Assembly: GCA_020536535.1 (NCBI GenBank)
Contig: JAHLWZ010000831.1
Coordinates: forward strand, 1 to 64,000
Direction of reading: 5' to 3'
Length of the DNA: 64,000 bases
Origin: Pelomyxa schiedti
Lineage: Eukaryota > Evosea > Pelobiontida > Pelomyxidae
The position numbers and the translations under genes were made by a program. The notes under the pieces were generated by a model. It saw only the letters and a list, made by a program, of their open reading frames with translations, was not told where the DNA came from and ran no database searches. Positions 41,684 through 54,500 of this stretch are shown here, one piece after another (positions within the stretch are counted from its first letter, which is position 1; each line of letters begins with the position of its first letter).

Positions 41684-44054
41684 CTAGCCCAAGGAATCCA
41701 ATTCCTGTGTTAACAGTGACAGTCTCTGTGTTTCTTGTTCCTGTTGTCTTTTTAGTCTCTCCTGTGTACAAAGTTACTCCCGAGAAAGTGACTTGACAAC
41801 TGTTGCATACTTTCAGAATGGCGTTGGGTGCTGCCTCCTCCTTGCTTTTGAGGGCCGCAACCTTTGTTTTGATTTCCGCAATTTCAGCAAGGATTGCTGC
41901 TCTTCTTTGTTGATTGGCATCATTCAGTAGTGCAACAACAGCAGTTTGAGGCTGTGGGCTTGGTGGGGGCTGTGGGTGTTGTGCAGTAGGTGGTTGTTGT
42001 GTGGGGTGTGATGTTGCATGAGGTGCGGGTGTATGAACGGAAGGATGCGGTGTTGCCGCTGCCGTGGTGGCTGCTGTTGTTGTGGGCTGTGGGGGCTGCT
42101 GTTGTTGGGAGGGGTGTGGGGAAGGATTGGGAGTAGAGAGAAGAGCTGAGGGACCCTGGGGTACTGTCTTTGGTTGTAGTTGTATTTGTTGGGGGTGGTG
42201 AGGTTGTGCCTGAAGCTCTTGGTGGAGTGGCTTCTTAGGGAGGTCGTGAGGTGGTTCTGGATGTTGTGTTGTGGGTTTTGGTAGAGGTTGTGCTTGCACA
42301 GGTTTTCTATGCTGATGTGATTGGTTCTGGTGCTGCGCAACTGAAATGTTCACCTGTGGTGGCGACTGCAGTACGGTTTGTGGCTGTGAAGGCTGAAGTT
42401 GTGTTTGCGTTGGCGTTTGGGTCTGTATTTGTGTTTGCGGTTGTGGTTGTGACGGTAGGGGAGAGCTGGAAGCTGTGGGCATAGCTTGGGCTTTTTGTTG
42501 TTGTAGAAGCAGTCTTTTCTTCTCCTTTCGTTCAGCTCTCCTTTTTTGGCGTTCAACCTGCTGCTCTGGAGATAAAACATCTGTGCCATCACGGTGACGT
42601 TTTCTACCAGTATCAGCAGAATTGGGATCGTTGGTATGGTGTCTATGCTTATGGTGGTGTGCTGGATTGGAATTTGGTGAGATTGGAGACTGGATGGGTG
42701 AGAGTGGGATGACTGGTGTAGATTGCTGTGGTGTAGGTGGTTGTGTGGGTTGTGCAGGTGAGTGGGGTGGTTGGACTGGAGATGGCAGTGGTCCTTGCTT
42801 GTATGTGGGAATCCTCATTACTGTACTAGGCGATTGGTTTACTGTGTGATGATGTGAGGGATGTTGGGTAGCATTTTGATGAGGACGGTGCTGTGGCTGT
42901 GATGCTGGCGTTTGCACAGGCTGGGCTGGTTTCGGAGTCTGCACTGGTTGATGCACAGTAGGTGGCTCGTTTTCGGCTGGGTAATCGCCCTCTTCAATCT
43001 CTGTGAAAACCAAAATCAGGTGGGTAGGTGTACCCTTCAACGTTTATTTAGGTTTTTTTAGGGCACCTTCTGGTGGAGTGACCGCTTTGAGGATATCCTT
43101 TTCAATTCTTTCGAGCTCTTCTTTCTATTGAAGTCATGGGCCACACATAAAAGTGTCAGATACAAACATTTGGTTTAATTCTCCGGAATGTCTTTGTGTG
43201 TATATTATGGGTTGGAGGCGCTAAACCACTATCTGAAGACTTGATTCCAAGTAAAGGACTACCGGGCATGTGAACCAGAAGCATCTGGTGCCTGCAATCA
43301 GTATAAAATGGGAAAAAGGACTGCAACCTGAGATATATCAGCACTTTTGAACAAGGAGACATTGTCGTGAGTTTTATGAGATTCAATGATGCAGGGCAAG
43401 TCAATTAATTCCATTGGATATGTAACCCCGTTGATAAAGAAGGCTCCTGTTCTGCCATCATCTATACCAAGCCACAATCAATTACAAAAAAAAAAAAAAA
43501 AAGCAAAACAAAACATACAAAACAATGTTCTAACAATAATAGAAAATAAAAAGTAATAATAATAAAAAAAAAGTCATAAATAACAGAAAAAAAAACACAA
43601 ATAAAAAACCAGAATCAAACTCGAGCCTCACGTTGCAATTCCTTTCGCCCAAAACAAACGCCCTCACCTGAGGCGCCACCTCGTCGGGCACCCTCAGCAC
43701 CACCTGCTGCTCCAACGTGGGCCCGTTCCTCGCAAACTCGTCCAGGCTCGCAACCACCGCCCCGCCGCCGTTGCCTCCCCCTCCCCCTCCGCCGCCCCCG
43801 CCTCCGCCGGTCCCCGCCCCGCAGAACGAAGAGGACGACGCGCCCCCGCCTCCAACAAGCCCCGAGCCCCCGCCGCCGGCGGTCGCGGCGCTGGGCGCGC
43901 TGCTCGTCGCGGCCGACGACGGGGGCACTGTGGCAGCTGCAGTGCCTCCTCCTGGGCCACCAACGCCACTTCCGTGGATGATCGGGGGCGGCGGCGCGTG
44001 CCGACTCCTGCCTCCGCCGCCACCGTCGCCCTTTATCTTCACCTGTACTTGCAT
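41684..44054 (-). CDS. TAF7: TFIID subunit TAF7 (TAFII55-like)
   Basis: Six exons (43610-44054, 43328-43461, 43168-43284, 43067-43124, 41811-43000, 41684-41761) encode 673 aa. The TAFII55 N-terminal domain is clear: 'LEQQVVLRVPDEVAPQVRAF', 'GAFFINGVTYPMELIDLPCI', 'IESHKTHDNVSLFKSADISQ', 'MLLVHMPGS', then 'IHTKTFRRIKPNKEELERIE'. It is part of TFIID, acting in the nucleus at RNA polymerase II promoters; in other eukaryotes TAF7 holds TAF1 activity in check. A Gly-rich N-terminal run (12 Gly) precedes the domain. A Pro/Gln/His-rich tail of about 400 aa ends in a short coiled coil ('ILAEIAEIKTKVAALKSKEE', then 'ERLKRQQEQETQRLSLLTQE' after the last splice). The 3' end converges with the CH-domain gene 112 nt away. 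Confidence 0.93.
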
Positions 44055-44290
44055 CTCCTCGCTGTTTCTGCTTGGTTTCACGAGGGCCGCTTTAAAAAGT
44101 AACACTTTCGGTTCCACTTGTGGGACAGAAAATGTTGAGGAGGACTGTGCCCTGCCGCTGAAATAGGCCGGTCCCAGTTTCCTTGCTCCTGTGGTTCCAG
44201 GTTGTGGAAAGAAGGCCATGAGGACAAGGGGTGGTGTGCTTAATCCGATTGCCGAATCTAGTGTTAATTGGGGGTACCGAAAAAGTAAAC

Positions 44291-45515
44291 ATGTCAGCAG
44301 CCCGTACCACCGTGTCTTCGGCCGAGAGGTCTTTGAAAGAGAAGTACCAGCTTATAAAACAAAAGAAACAGGTGGGGGTGTTTGTTTGACCTTGTTTCTT
44401 GGTTGTCTCAAGGTATATTTTTCCCCCCGCCCGCAGCTACAACAACAAGCCACGAACCCCGAAGGCAGTGCACAAATAGAAGAATTCAAAAGACTCATTG
44501 CTGCCAGTGGCGTACACTCCGTCATAAGTGCTTAACCTGGGTTCTTACACACTACAGGGCGTGAAGCCGGCTGCTCCTGCGAGAGTTACGAGTGCCGGAC
44601 TGAGGAGACCTCCTCCAAGAATCAAGCCTGTTGGTGTTTCTGAGGTTTTCTTCCACGCCTTTACGTTGCCAAAATTTCTAAGCATTTTTTTTCCTTTTTC
44701 TTTTTTCTTTTTTCAGCCAACTTCTAAGCATCCACGGGTACTTACTCCTTGCTATGGTTTTTTTCAGGAAATAATTTTAATTAGACAACTGATGCTGCAC
44801 ACGTGCCTCCAACAGGGAGTACTCAGCCGCCGCCTGCTACTGCTCCCAGTGACTCGGAGACGACTGTTTATGTTGGAAATATGTCACTGGATACAACGTC
44901 ACAGGATTTGTGTAGTCTATTCGAACCTTTTGGAGAAATTGCATCAATCAAGATGATTCAAGGAAAAACGTACATAATCGTTTCGTGACACACCAACCGC
45001 GACTGTAAACAATCCAATTGAACGATACAAAAGGAAACACTCAATTCACGAAGGTATTCATTTGTAAAATTTACTTCAGTCGAGTCGGCTCAGGAAGCGA
45101 TTAAGACTTTAAATGGAGCCATTCTGAAGGGCAATACCATTCAGACTGATAAAGCGTGGGTAAATCACCTTCTCACATCGCAATGCATGTCTAATTGTGA
45201 ACAGGCTCAAAGAAAACTAACTCCAAAATGGCAAAAACATACCGAAGGTAGTTCCTCTCCATCTCCGCCGTTTTTAGTCTAATCTAAGAGCGTTGGATAG
45301 ACACTCCGGCCACCGCGGATCAATCCACAGCACCCTCAACCACACAACAAACCGAGGGCTATGCCACACAAACCACCCAGCAGAGCACAACAACAACCAG
45401 CGCACCTCCACCACGTGTAAATTCCCATGCCACTCCAACTACCCCACCAAAAAGGTCTGGAGGACCTCAAGAACCCACAGACCGTTCTGCTGTCACCTAT
45501 GATGATTTGTATTAA
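44291..45515 (+). CDS. RRM-domain RNA-binding protein
   Basis: Start MSAARTTVSSAERSLKEKYQ at 44291. The short helical N-terminus continues 'LIKQKKQLQQQATNPEGSAQ', then a Pro-rich linker, then a single RRM: RNP2 'TTVYVGNM', 'LCSLFEPFGEIASIKMIQGK', RNP1 'YSFVKF', 'VESAQEAIKTLNGAILKGNT', 'DKAWAQRKLTPKW'. A Thr/Pro/Gln tail ends 'RSAVTYDDLY'. At least seven introns; one splits the RRM between the 'QGKT' and RNP1. RRMs bind single-stranded RNA; an N-terminal coiled coil plus one RRM recalls the NELF-E layout, but the match is too loose to name. Confidence 0.83.
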
Positions 45516-45583
45516 GCTTCCTACACAAGAACCATTTTGTTTCTCCCAGTTTCATGTAATTTATTTTTCGCAATTGTGTGCAA

Positions 45584-46332
45584 ATGGCGGCAGTAACAAC
45601 GCAAGCGGCGAGTTTTGTTCCCATAAGGCTGCAGTTCGTGAGCTTTGGTTACAAGTACGAAAACACGCCAAGGGACACGGTGCAAAACTTTGACCTAAGA
45701 AAGCGCGTGCACCACCCTCAGGTTCGTAATTTTATTGGTGTAATTTGCTGCGGAATAGGGTGGCTGGTTGTTGCCGCGATAGAAAGCGAGAGGCGTTTTC
45801 AGGTGAGCTGTAACTTATTATGGGTGTTTCCGTGTGTGGTGTTTTTTGTTTTTTCTACACCAGGGAGTGCGATTGAAGAATACAAATGGGCTAATGCAAG
45901 AGTATGCAAGGCTGCAGTTTGAGGACCCTGAAGCTGTCAATCAGTTCAATGATATAAAAGCCACAATTGAACATTTGGTGGCAGGTCACCTGCACGGCAC
46001 CGGCAGGAATGAGGAAGATAGTGACGACGACGAGGAGGGAGATGAGGATGAGGAGGATGACGACGGTGATGATACTCCAACTATCAAGATTGGAATCGGT
46101 TGCCACTCAGGGAAGCACAGGTCCGTAGCATTTGCAGAGAGACTTGCAAAGGAGGTCAGTTTATGAACACCGCTTGGTTTTGACCTAACACTCACAATCT
46201 AAGGATTGGGGAGTTCCTGCTGTCGTTTTACACCAAGATATATCCAGTCACAGAGGAAAGAGGAGCACCAATAAAGCACGAAAAACAAGGCAATCTGGTA
46301 GGGACTCCAAGTGTGATGACACGAGATGGTGA
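45584..46332 (+). CDS. RapZ C-terminal-domain protein with acidic insertion
   Basis: Three coding blocks are joined by introns at about 45722-45864 and 46156-46203. The N-terminus 'IRLQFVSFGYKYENTPRDTV' and 'FDLRKRVHHP' match the start of the RapZ C-terminal (RNase-adapter) domain, 'NGLMQEYARLQFEDPEAVNQ' its middle, and 'IKIGIGCHSGKHRSVAFAER' its signature GCxxGxHRSV loop, followed by 'VVLHQDISSHRGK'. Bacterial RapZ uses this domain to bind small RNA and metabolites; stand-alone eukaryotic versions have no settled function. Here an acidic run (EDSDDDEEGDEDEEDDDGDD) of about 25 aa interrupts the domain just before the signature strand. The long first intron (about 143 nt) could hide a small extra exon. 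Confidence 0.85.
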
Positions 46333-46502
46333 TAGCCCATCTCATATACACAACCTACGTAATGTTTTGTTATTTGTGCATTTCAATCCTGACCACAGTC
46401 AATGTAATTGCTTGGGAAAAAAATCCTTACAAACAACTCAAATCTACTTCTATGAAAAACGGGTTTTAATTTTCAATTTCGGGTTTTAAAATCTGGCGGG
46501 TG

Positions 46503-47718
46503 ATGTCAGCGACGCCACTGTTGAGTGGCGAAGAGGCCGCGAGTGCATTTTCCTCGTGTAAGATTACGAATGAGATTTGCGACGCCAAAATGGTTGTGGT
46601 TGGAAACACTGGTTTGTTCCGTTTTTTCCCACCCATCTGTAAAAACCAGGCACTTATTTTTCGTTATGCTTCTCAAGCTGTGGGTAAAACGTGCCTCATT
46701 ATGAGATTGGCCACAGGTGTTTTCTTTATTTTCCTTTTCCCCTTGCATCAATGCCGCTGATCCCTTGGCAGGGAACTTTTCCATTAAACATCAACCCACT
46801 ATCGGTGGAGCATACCTCGACAAACAGATGTATCATCAATTATTTTCCTTCTAACTTATCTTACTTGCCCAAGTGAAGTAGAAGGACATCCGGTACACAT
46901 GAAGGTATCATGAACAATAATACTTTTTTAGATAAATAGTCACTTGTGATCAATGCTTGTTAATTTCCAATTATTAAGTTGTGGGATACTGGTATTTCTT
47001 CCTCTTCGAAAATGCACATCACTTGATGGTGCCTATTTATACACAATGTACTCACATATCTAGCCGGGTCAGAGAGGTTTCGTTCTATGCTTCCCATGTA
47101 AGTAATCGTTGTTGTTGTCGTAGAGTCCTTACCAGCACAAGGTACTATCGAAATACCCAAGCGGCATTAATTGTGGTAGGTAGTACATCGTATTTACCTG
47201 AGGCTTTTCTAAATGTTCCTATCCAAGTATGATGTAGCCAATACACAATCGTTCGATGACGTCAAGATCTGGGTTGAAGGTCTGTTGTCTCAATTAATGC
47301 CTCATTTTAATATGCACTAGAGCTCAGAAAATACACCGACGAACATACAGGTACTCGTGAATCCCTCTTTTACAATGAATTAATCCCTCTTTTACAATGA
47401 ATTTATCTGTTGTAGTTATAGCTATAGTCGGAAATAAATCCGATCTTGCAAACAGACTCATTTCACAGGAAGAAGCTGCAAACTATTCAAAAAGGTTTAG
47501 TTGAAGTAAGAATTATTTCTCACAACCCCCACAGCATAAATGCCATGTTTGCCGAGACATCAGCAAAAACTAGCAGTGGTGTAGAGCAGCTTTTTGTGGA
47601 AATTTGTCGGAAAGTGATAGTGGAAACTCGGCGGAAGCAATCCAAGCAAAAAAGACTCAGCACCCCACCCCCAATTCCATCCCCACCACCAGAGGAAGAG
47701 GAGTCCACATGTTGCTGA
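46503..47718 (+). CDS. Rab-family small GTPase
   Basis: About nine short exons encode a complete Rab: G1 'VVVGNTAVGKTCLIMRLATG' (joined over two introns), switch I 'QPTIGGAYLDKQ', G3 'LWDTAGSERFRSM', 'YYRNTQAALIV', 'YDVANTQSFDDVKIWVE', G4 'VIAIVGNKSDLA', G5 'MFAETSAKTSSGVEQLF', and C-terminal 'EEESTCC' for double prenylation. It should act in vesicle traffic. A 35-aa N-terminal extension (MSATPLLSGEEAASAFSSCK) precedes the G domain, longer than usual. The effector loop 'PTIGGAY' and WDTAGSE fit the Rab5/21/22 group best, but I would not assign a subfamily. All key nucleotide-binding residues are present. Confidence 0.9.
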
Positions 47719-47937
47719 AGTTGTCAGTCACACACCCTTGCTTTATGTCGTAAAGACCCAGCAATCATTTCTATAACACTGTGAATAGGTGGTAATAAAA
47801 CCAATAAAACAATAACCTTTGTGTAGTCCTCTCGGTGTACCTTTAGGAGATCAATTTCTACTTTGAGAACAAATCTTCGGTTGTACAAATTTCTCGGCTT
47901 TTTTTTACGGGTACCAAATAAAAAACAATAAACCGCT

Positions 47938-48122
47938 ATGGCAACAGGTACGTCGCGTAGCCCACGTCGGTTTGGGTGATATGGACCTTTCTCTTTTTAC
48001 ATCTAACGGGGTATAGTGCAGGTGAATTGTAGGCCCGAATGTGACCGCACTGTGGCACATGTGCAAGTGCAGACAGAGGTTGGAGCAAGGCGTCCTGTGA
48101 ACATCTGTTGTAGTGAGTGCTT

Positions 48123-48157
<35 letters not shown>

Positions 48158-51100
48158 TTACTGGGGAGAAGGACTTATGGATTAATGGACTGTACTGTAT
48201 AGTTATTGATGTATCTGGATCAATGAATGATGAAGCTGTTTTGCCTGGAAAAGGAGCCGATACGGAGTAGGCACTAATGCAGTTTTTTTTGCGTGTCACT
48301 AACTCTTTCAGGGTTCATGGACTCTCGGTACTAGACATTGTGAAGCACTCTGTGAAGACCATCATTCAGACTTTGTCTCCACATGATAGCATTTCTATTG
48401 TGTCTTATTCCACGAATGCTAAGATAGAACTTCCTCTCACGGTTACTGACGATGCGGGGAAAGAAACCGCCAATCGTGCACTTATGGCATTGGTTCCAGA
48501 AGGCCAAACCAATTTATGGGTATGCATAGACCCTCCCCACTGCACCTGTAACATAAAAAAGGAAGGACTGAAAACGGGACTTGATATTATGAGAGAAGCA
48601 GGACGGGGTGCCAGGGCCAGCTCCATTATGCTCCTTACTGATGGAATGCCCAATATTGTTCCACCTGGTGGGCATTTTGCTGCACTTGCTGAATACCGTG
48701 CAAAATACACCAACATTCCTGCAGTGATCAACACATTTGGGTGTGTAGAGTCTTAGAAGTATCTTGCTTACCTTTCATAGGTTTGGTTACACATTGGACA
48801 GCAAGTTGCTTATTGATCTTGCTGTCGAGGGAAATGGTTCTTATGCCTTTATTCCCGACAGCTCATTTGTTGGTACAATTTTTGTAAATTCACTCAGTAA
48901 CCTGCTTGCCACAATGGCAACTGAAGCACAACTGCTTCTTCATCCCCTGAATGGCGCAACAATAGTTGGAATACCTGGGATCACTCAGTCTTCAAGTGGA
49001 ACAGAAACAGTTGATGATTCCCCTCACGATGTACAGCTGGACCTTGTTTTTATTGTGGATTGCACTGGAAGCATGAGTTCCTATATTCGCGAAGCTCAGC
49101 AAAATATCAAGTCAATTGTTACTCAGATTGTAACCTCAGAACGAGCTGACGTTAGGGTTAGTGATCCCGGAAATCCAAAAACGACTCACACTTTTTCAGT
49201 TTGGCCTTGTTTCTTACCGTGATCATCCACCACAAGATTCATCATACATAACAAAAGTCTTTCCATTCTGTTCCACTCAGGCTGAGATGAAAGACGCAGT
49301 TGACACCATGTCTGCTAGTGGCGGAGGAGATGGCCCCGAAGCACTGGCTACTGGGATGCGTGACGCAGCGAGATTGGAATTCCGCCCTGCCGCTACAAAG
49401 GTGGCTGTACTTATTACAGATGCCCCTCCTCATGGTTTGGGTGAGAGTGGTGATGGGTTCCCTGATGGCGAGCCAAACGGCGTTGATCCATTGGCAGTTT
49501 CCCGTGAAATGGCGGCCGCCGGTATTGCACTCTATAGTGTCGGGTGTGAACCAGCCATAGTGAGCTGCGGACGAGCTGTAGCATTCATGCGGGCGATCGC
49601 ACAAATGGCCAATGGAGGGAAATACATTCCATTGAGAGATTCACGCCTTTTGAGTACTGCCATTATTGGTAGCTGCCGTGAAGAACTGTGTCTATATCGC
49701 TCAGCTTTGGCCATTCTCAACGCCTACCAAGCAAACCACGAAAACGTTGAAGCTACCGTGGCACAGATGAATAAAGAGGGTGTATTTGTGACAACACTCA
49801 ATTTTGAGGACCCTGATGCAACAAGATACGCAAGTGAAGTGGAAGCGTTCATTTCATCACCTAATCTTGGGGAAGCCCGTTCAAAGTTAAAGAGTGTTTC
49901 GAAACCTGCCAGTGCTTCTGCAGGCTCCGCGACAGTCAAAGTTGCGGAAGGAGAGCCTATTACACCCGATCTAGTTAGGCGTGTCGTAAAGCGCTATATG
50001 CCGGAATATAGCAAGCTAGTAGCACAAGCACTCGCTGCTGAACAGAGAGCAGCCCAGGCTCGCGCCCAGGCAGCACTAAAGCGGAAGGGTCTTCAAGCAG
50101 ATTCTCGAGGGTGTATTGTTCTTGATCACATTGGATCCCTCCAATACGGGCAAACAAAGGACGTTGTAGTACTACTCGATCATATGCCTTCTTCTTCACC
50201 CTATCTGGAAGTAACTCTTCGCCATAGCACCACCTCTGCCGCCGCACACGAAGTTGCCGCTACCGGCACAAGGCGAGATGCAGGTGCAGAGTTGGTTCTC
50301 CAAGAATGCCGTGCAAGATTAGTGGATGTTATAGGACAAGCCATGGAGGCAGTAGAAACTGGCAAAGGTGAAGCCGGCATTGCTGCCGCTCAGGATATCA
50401 TAAAACAACTCGAAAAGAGTTTCCTGGAGCGGCTTGAAACTCTTACACCAGAGGATTCCCCGAAGTTGGATTCCATGATACAAGATATTCAAGGACAAAT
50501 CACCGAGGCAACTTCCCGCATTGATTGGTATACACGGTGGGGTGTTCACTTCCTGCCATCCCTTGCAAGGGCACACTCTCTCCAGCTGTGCAATAACTTC
50601 AAAGTATCGCATTCAAATCCTCAGAGTTGCATCTCACCTTTTTTTTTTTTTTTTTTTAAATAGGATCCTGGCGTACAACAATATGGTGGCGCCGTGTTTT
50701 CCGAACAACGCGACGCGGCCGAAGCCATTTTCATCAAGCAGCCAGCGCCACCGCCCTCGCTCCTTCCCCCCAAAGTCGAACCGGCCTCAACGGCAACTGC
50801 CGGCACTTATACTGCGTCGTCACCCTCCTATGAACCAGCGGGCTATGACATGTCCTGCTACTATGACAGCTGCAGCGGCTGCGTGAGCAGCGGCTCGCTC
50901 GTTTTCCTGGACGGCGGCGCGAAGAAGCCCGCGTGCTGCATTCGCAAGGGCGACGTCGTCCTCACTTCCCTGAGCGGCGAGACGGCCGAAGTCAAGTGCG
51001 TGGTCAAGATGGTGTGCGAGACAGGCGTCGAGAGCCTCGTGCAGCTGAGCGGGGGCCTGGGCATTACATCCTACCACCCAGTCCACATCAGGGGCGAGTG

Positions 51101-51413
51101 GGTGTTCCCGTGCCAGGTGGAAAAGCCCACGTACAAGCCCTGCGACGCTGTATACAGCTTCGTTCTGGAGAGCAACAGCCGGGGCTCCGTCGTCGTCGGC
51201 GGGATAGAGTGCGCGTCCCTGGCGCACGGGATTGTGGGAGACAGGCGGGAGCACGCGTACTTTGGCACCGCCGCGGTGACAGAAGACCTAAAAAAGGCCG
51301 ACCCTGTTGGCTGGCAATCTGGGAGCGTGACCATTGGCGGGAACATGCGCTTCGTGCGCCGTTGCTCTGATGACCTGGTCTGTGGCTTGGTCCCTGTGTC
51401 CATTGCAGAATGA
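47938..51413 (+). CDS. Double vWA protein with C-terminal Hint-like (Vint) domain
   Basis: The short first exon (MAT) is spliced to 'VQVNCRPECDRTVAHVQVQT'. vWA-1: 'ICFIDVSGSMNDEAV', 'DIVKHSVKTIIQTLSPHDSI', 'SIMLLTDGMPN'. vWA-2: 'DLVFIVDCTGSMSSYIREAQ', 'FGLVSYRDHPPQDSSYITKV', 'SGGGDGPEALATGMRDAARL', 'KVAVLITDAPPHGLG', which resembles the vWA of alpha-kinase VwkA. A helical connector (ERLETLTPEDSPKLDSMIQD) leads, after a T-rich intron, to the last exon: 'CSGCVSSGSLVFLDGG', 'IRKGDVVLTSLSGE', 'LGITSYHPVHIRGEWVFPC', 'LAHGIVGD'. That order (vWA, connector, Hint) matches the vWA-hint (Vwaint/Vint) family. Having two different vWA domains is unusual. The TxxHP motif is intact; autoprocessing is unproven. 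Confidence 0.87.
48126..48156 (+). repeat. 31-nt poly-T tract in an intron
   Basis: Uninterrupted T run inside the intron between the first two vWA-1 exons. It extends a polypyrimidine tract. The length may be a sequencing estimate. Confidence 0.85.
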
Positions 51414-51508
51414 AGCGTTGTTGTGTTGAGACCCAAGAAAGCAAAATAGAGAGTAGGTTTCTTTTTTTTATCTGAAAAAAACAAAAAAAAAAAAAAAGTC
51501 GAACGGCG

Positions 51509-54500
51509 ATGATGCACCACGGGCAAACTGGGCAGCAACAGCAGACTGCTGCTACGACGCAATCGACCACTGCAGCCACTAATGCCAAGATCTCGGCTGA
51601 GCAACAGCCGCCCGCTCAGCAGCCAACGCAAACACAAGCACAAGTTCAACAGCAGCAGCAACAGTCGGGTGTAGCGATAAAGCCACTTTCGTTTAAAGTG
51701 CGTGGAGTGAGCAAGGAAGTGCCTGGCTCGAAGGCGTCGGCTCTGTGCGAGCCCGACATCAGGACTTTTTGGAGCTCAAACTCGACTGCGAAGGAGATGG
51801 TCCTTTTGGAATTGTATTTTATCTTCCGTTTCACCGCCCAATGGCTACTTTCGTACTCACTTGTGTGACAAAGGGAGGAGACTTGTATTGTTTCGCAAAT
51901 CAAAGTTCATAACAAATCTGTTAATGACTGGGAATGGCTTGCTGCTTTATCACTGAAAAACGATTCCTATGTCAAATGTAGTGAAATTTTCCTGCTTCTT
52001 TTGGTGCCATAGTAAAACAAAACAACCCTAGTAAAACCTCGTTCTGAAGCTCCTCGAAAGGAAGTGGTTTTCACATTTCCTCCTGTGGCAGCAAAATTCA
52101 TCAAAGTGAACTGCCTTCGTGGGAATCCAATTTCTATCTACTAGTACTCCCTCATAGTTTGCGGTTGATTGTTGAGTTAGTCTTATAAGTTGCTAGTATA
52201 CAAGTTTTTGGAATTGAAGTTCCTGGCATGGTTCCAGAGTTTCAGCCAGTTATTGATACCTTGAGTGCCCTTGTTTGTAGTTCACGGTAATTGACTGTTC
52301 AGTTTGTTTTCATTTTAATCTGTGCACCGTATAGTGAGCAAGGAGAACAGCACCTTACACTTCTCCGTGAAATTTCCAAGAAACTTTCACCCTTTTCATT
52401 TTATCTGCAGGTAGTCTCATCCTTTCAACTAATACTCTCAAGACTTAAACATATGAACAGCAAGAAATTCAGGAAGCAAAAGCGGGTGATATGCATTTCC
52501 TTGGATCTTTAGCAGGTTGGGAACGCCTTACCTCCCAAAATGACACTTCTTTACAGGAGTTTACTATCCTATTTTGAGCGTCTGCTCTTTTCGTGACGAA
52601 CAGTCTGAAGGTTGTAAGGCAGTGAGTTCAAGACAAACTAATGCTATTCTGTTGGGACAGAACGCCCTATTCTGCTTAAGAAAGGAAAAACAGAGCCATC
52701 CCCAACCCTCCAGGCACTCCAAATAATACTTTACTTTTCATGTAAAACTTGCTGTCAGGCCCCATTTATTCTTTCTGTTCTCCGCGAGACACGAACCTCT
52801 GTTCATCTCCACCATATTTCCCAACGCATTTCTGGGTTGTTGCCTACTATTCAGTCATCTAAATCTCCTCAAGTAATAGTGTTCTAAGTCTCAATGACAC
52901 TATATCATTAATGACAGATGTCAGATGACCCACAGCAGCAACAAATCGAAGCATTACTAAATTTGTTGTTCTGTTGTTACAGCAATCCACATTTTTCTGC
53001 AACATTTGCAGGTTTTTGGTTCTACTCTGACATTCCAGTTAATTTCTTTCTAGAGCTTAGTGATGATATGTTCAAAAAAATTTTACCTCTCATAAAAGGC
53101 CTTCGAACAAACTTATCTGTGCCACTTAAAAATATTGAAGCCTCTCCATTTCGCATCACTTTGTCCCAAGAAAATGAAACTGTAGGTTAGACAAATAGAA
53201 AATGTTTGACTTAAAAATAGGCATTGAGCACATTGCTCATTTTTATGACCAACATTACCTGCATTAACTTACTTGATAAGTTTACTCCATATCTCGATTC
53301 ATCGTCAGTGCAAATGCAGTCTGCTGCAAGTCTTGCACTTTTCCTTTCTGTTGGTTAGCTTTATCTCTTCTGGGGCTCTCTTACCAGATAAATAAGGACC
53401 CCTATCCACCAACCTCCAGGAAATCCAGAACAAATCTGAGATTATCATTGAACTTCTGAAAGAGTTCCTACCACTGCCAGCTGATAAATATGCAGTAGAT
53501 GTGTTACTGTTCCTTAAGTTGGTGAATATCTCTAGTCTCAGTAGGATTTTTGTAACATTTTATTGCAGATATTGGCAGGTTGTTTTGACAGTCATTTAGA
53601 CAAGTTCCTTGCATCAAAAATTCAAGTTCTATTTTTATTTCCGTTTTTGCGCATCCCTCTTGCTCTTCCTCTACTTCTTCCAAGTCTTGAAGATGGGTTA
53701 CGGAGCACTGCTGAAATACACATAAATAGGACTATGTACATACTGAATTGTGCAGTATCCCACAGTGCCCTTCTACCCCAGATTGAGCAGGAACTCTTGG
53801 AAAAACATGTCGACTATTCATCAGCTTTTGCTTCGATTGCTCCCAGCTGCCAATTACCACTGTATGTGACTTAAGTGTGGAAGTTTACTCAAACTACTGT
53901 AAACTACCACAATAACACGGGAAAAAAGTAACAAAACAAAGTGGGGCAGGGCTAGTGGAATTAGAGGTGACCACCGGAAAGACTGCAGGTCGAGGGTGGA
54001 TGGATATGCTGCCAGCGGCTCACGTTTCTCTGAATAGCCTTGAGCAGCGTGCATTGGCTATTTTGAAGGACCCAGATCTGGTTCACCCAAGCACACCCCT
54101 TGATTCCATGTCAAGTGAAGATGTGGATGTCTATGTTCTTCACAAGTACAGAACGTTTTGTTACATGATACTGTTAGTTAATTGTTGTAGTTCTTCTGTT
54201 CGACATGTCAAAGCAGCACAACTTGAAAGAATTGCCCAGAGGCTTCACACAGCAGGTTGCTCCAATATTGCCAGCCCTTTTGGTTCAACCCTTCCCCAGG
54301 CAATAAAGAATCAATTGATATGGCCATACAAACGATTTTGTCTGCCGCCGAATGTCACATAAATCCATATTTCCTGGTACGGCCATTGAATCAAGAATTA
54401 CTAAACTAGTGACTAGGCCAATTTTCCATCTTCCCTGAAGGAATTGACTTCAAAGGACTCCAGCCTTACGGTATCAAATTGGGTTTCAGCTTATTTAATC

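Noticed and set aside
41535-41810. Read-through C-terminus of the TAF7 frame (…CNSCQVTFSGVTLY…), with a zinc-finger-like Cys pair.
   Set aside because: Splicing at 41810/41761 gives a better coiled-coil end (ERLKRQQEQETQ…) and avoids overlap with the 3' end of the CH-domain gene.
42251-42849. Val/Gly/Trp-rich ORFs on the plus strand.
   Set aside because: Antisense to the Pro/Gln-rich tail of TAF7, whose frame is fixed by the conserved N-terminal domain and the C-terminal coiled coil.
43717-44166. Plus-strand Pro-rich ORF (PPPPPP…).
   Set aside because: Antisense of the Gly-rich N-terminus of TAF7.
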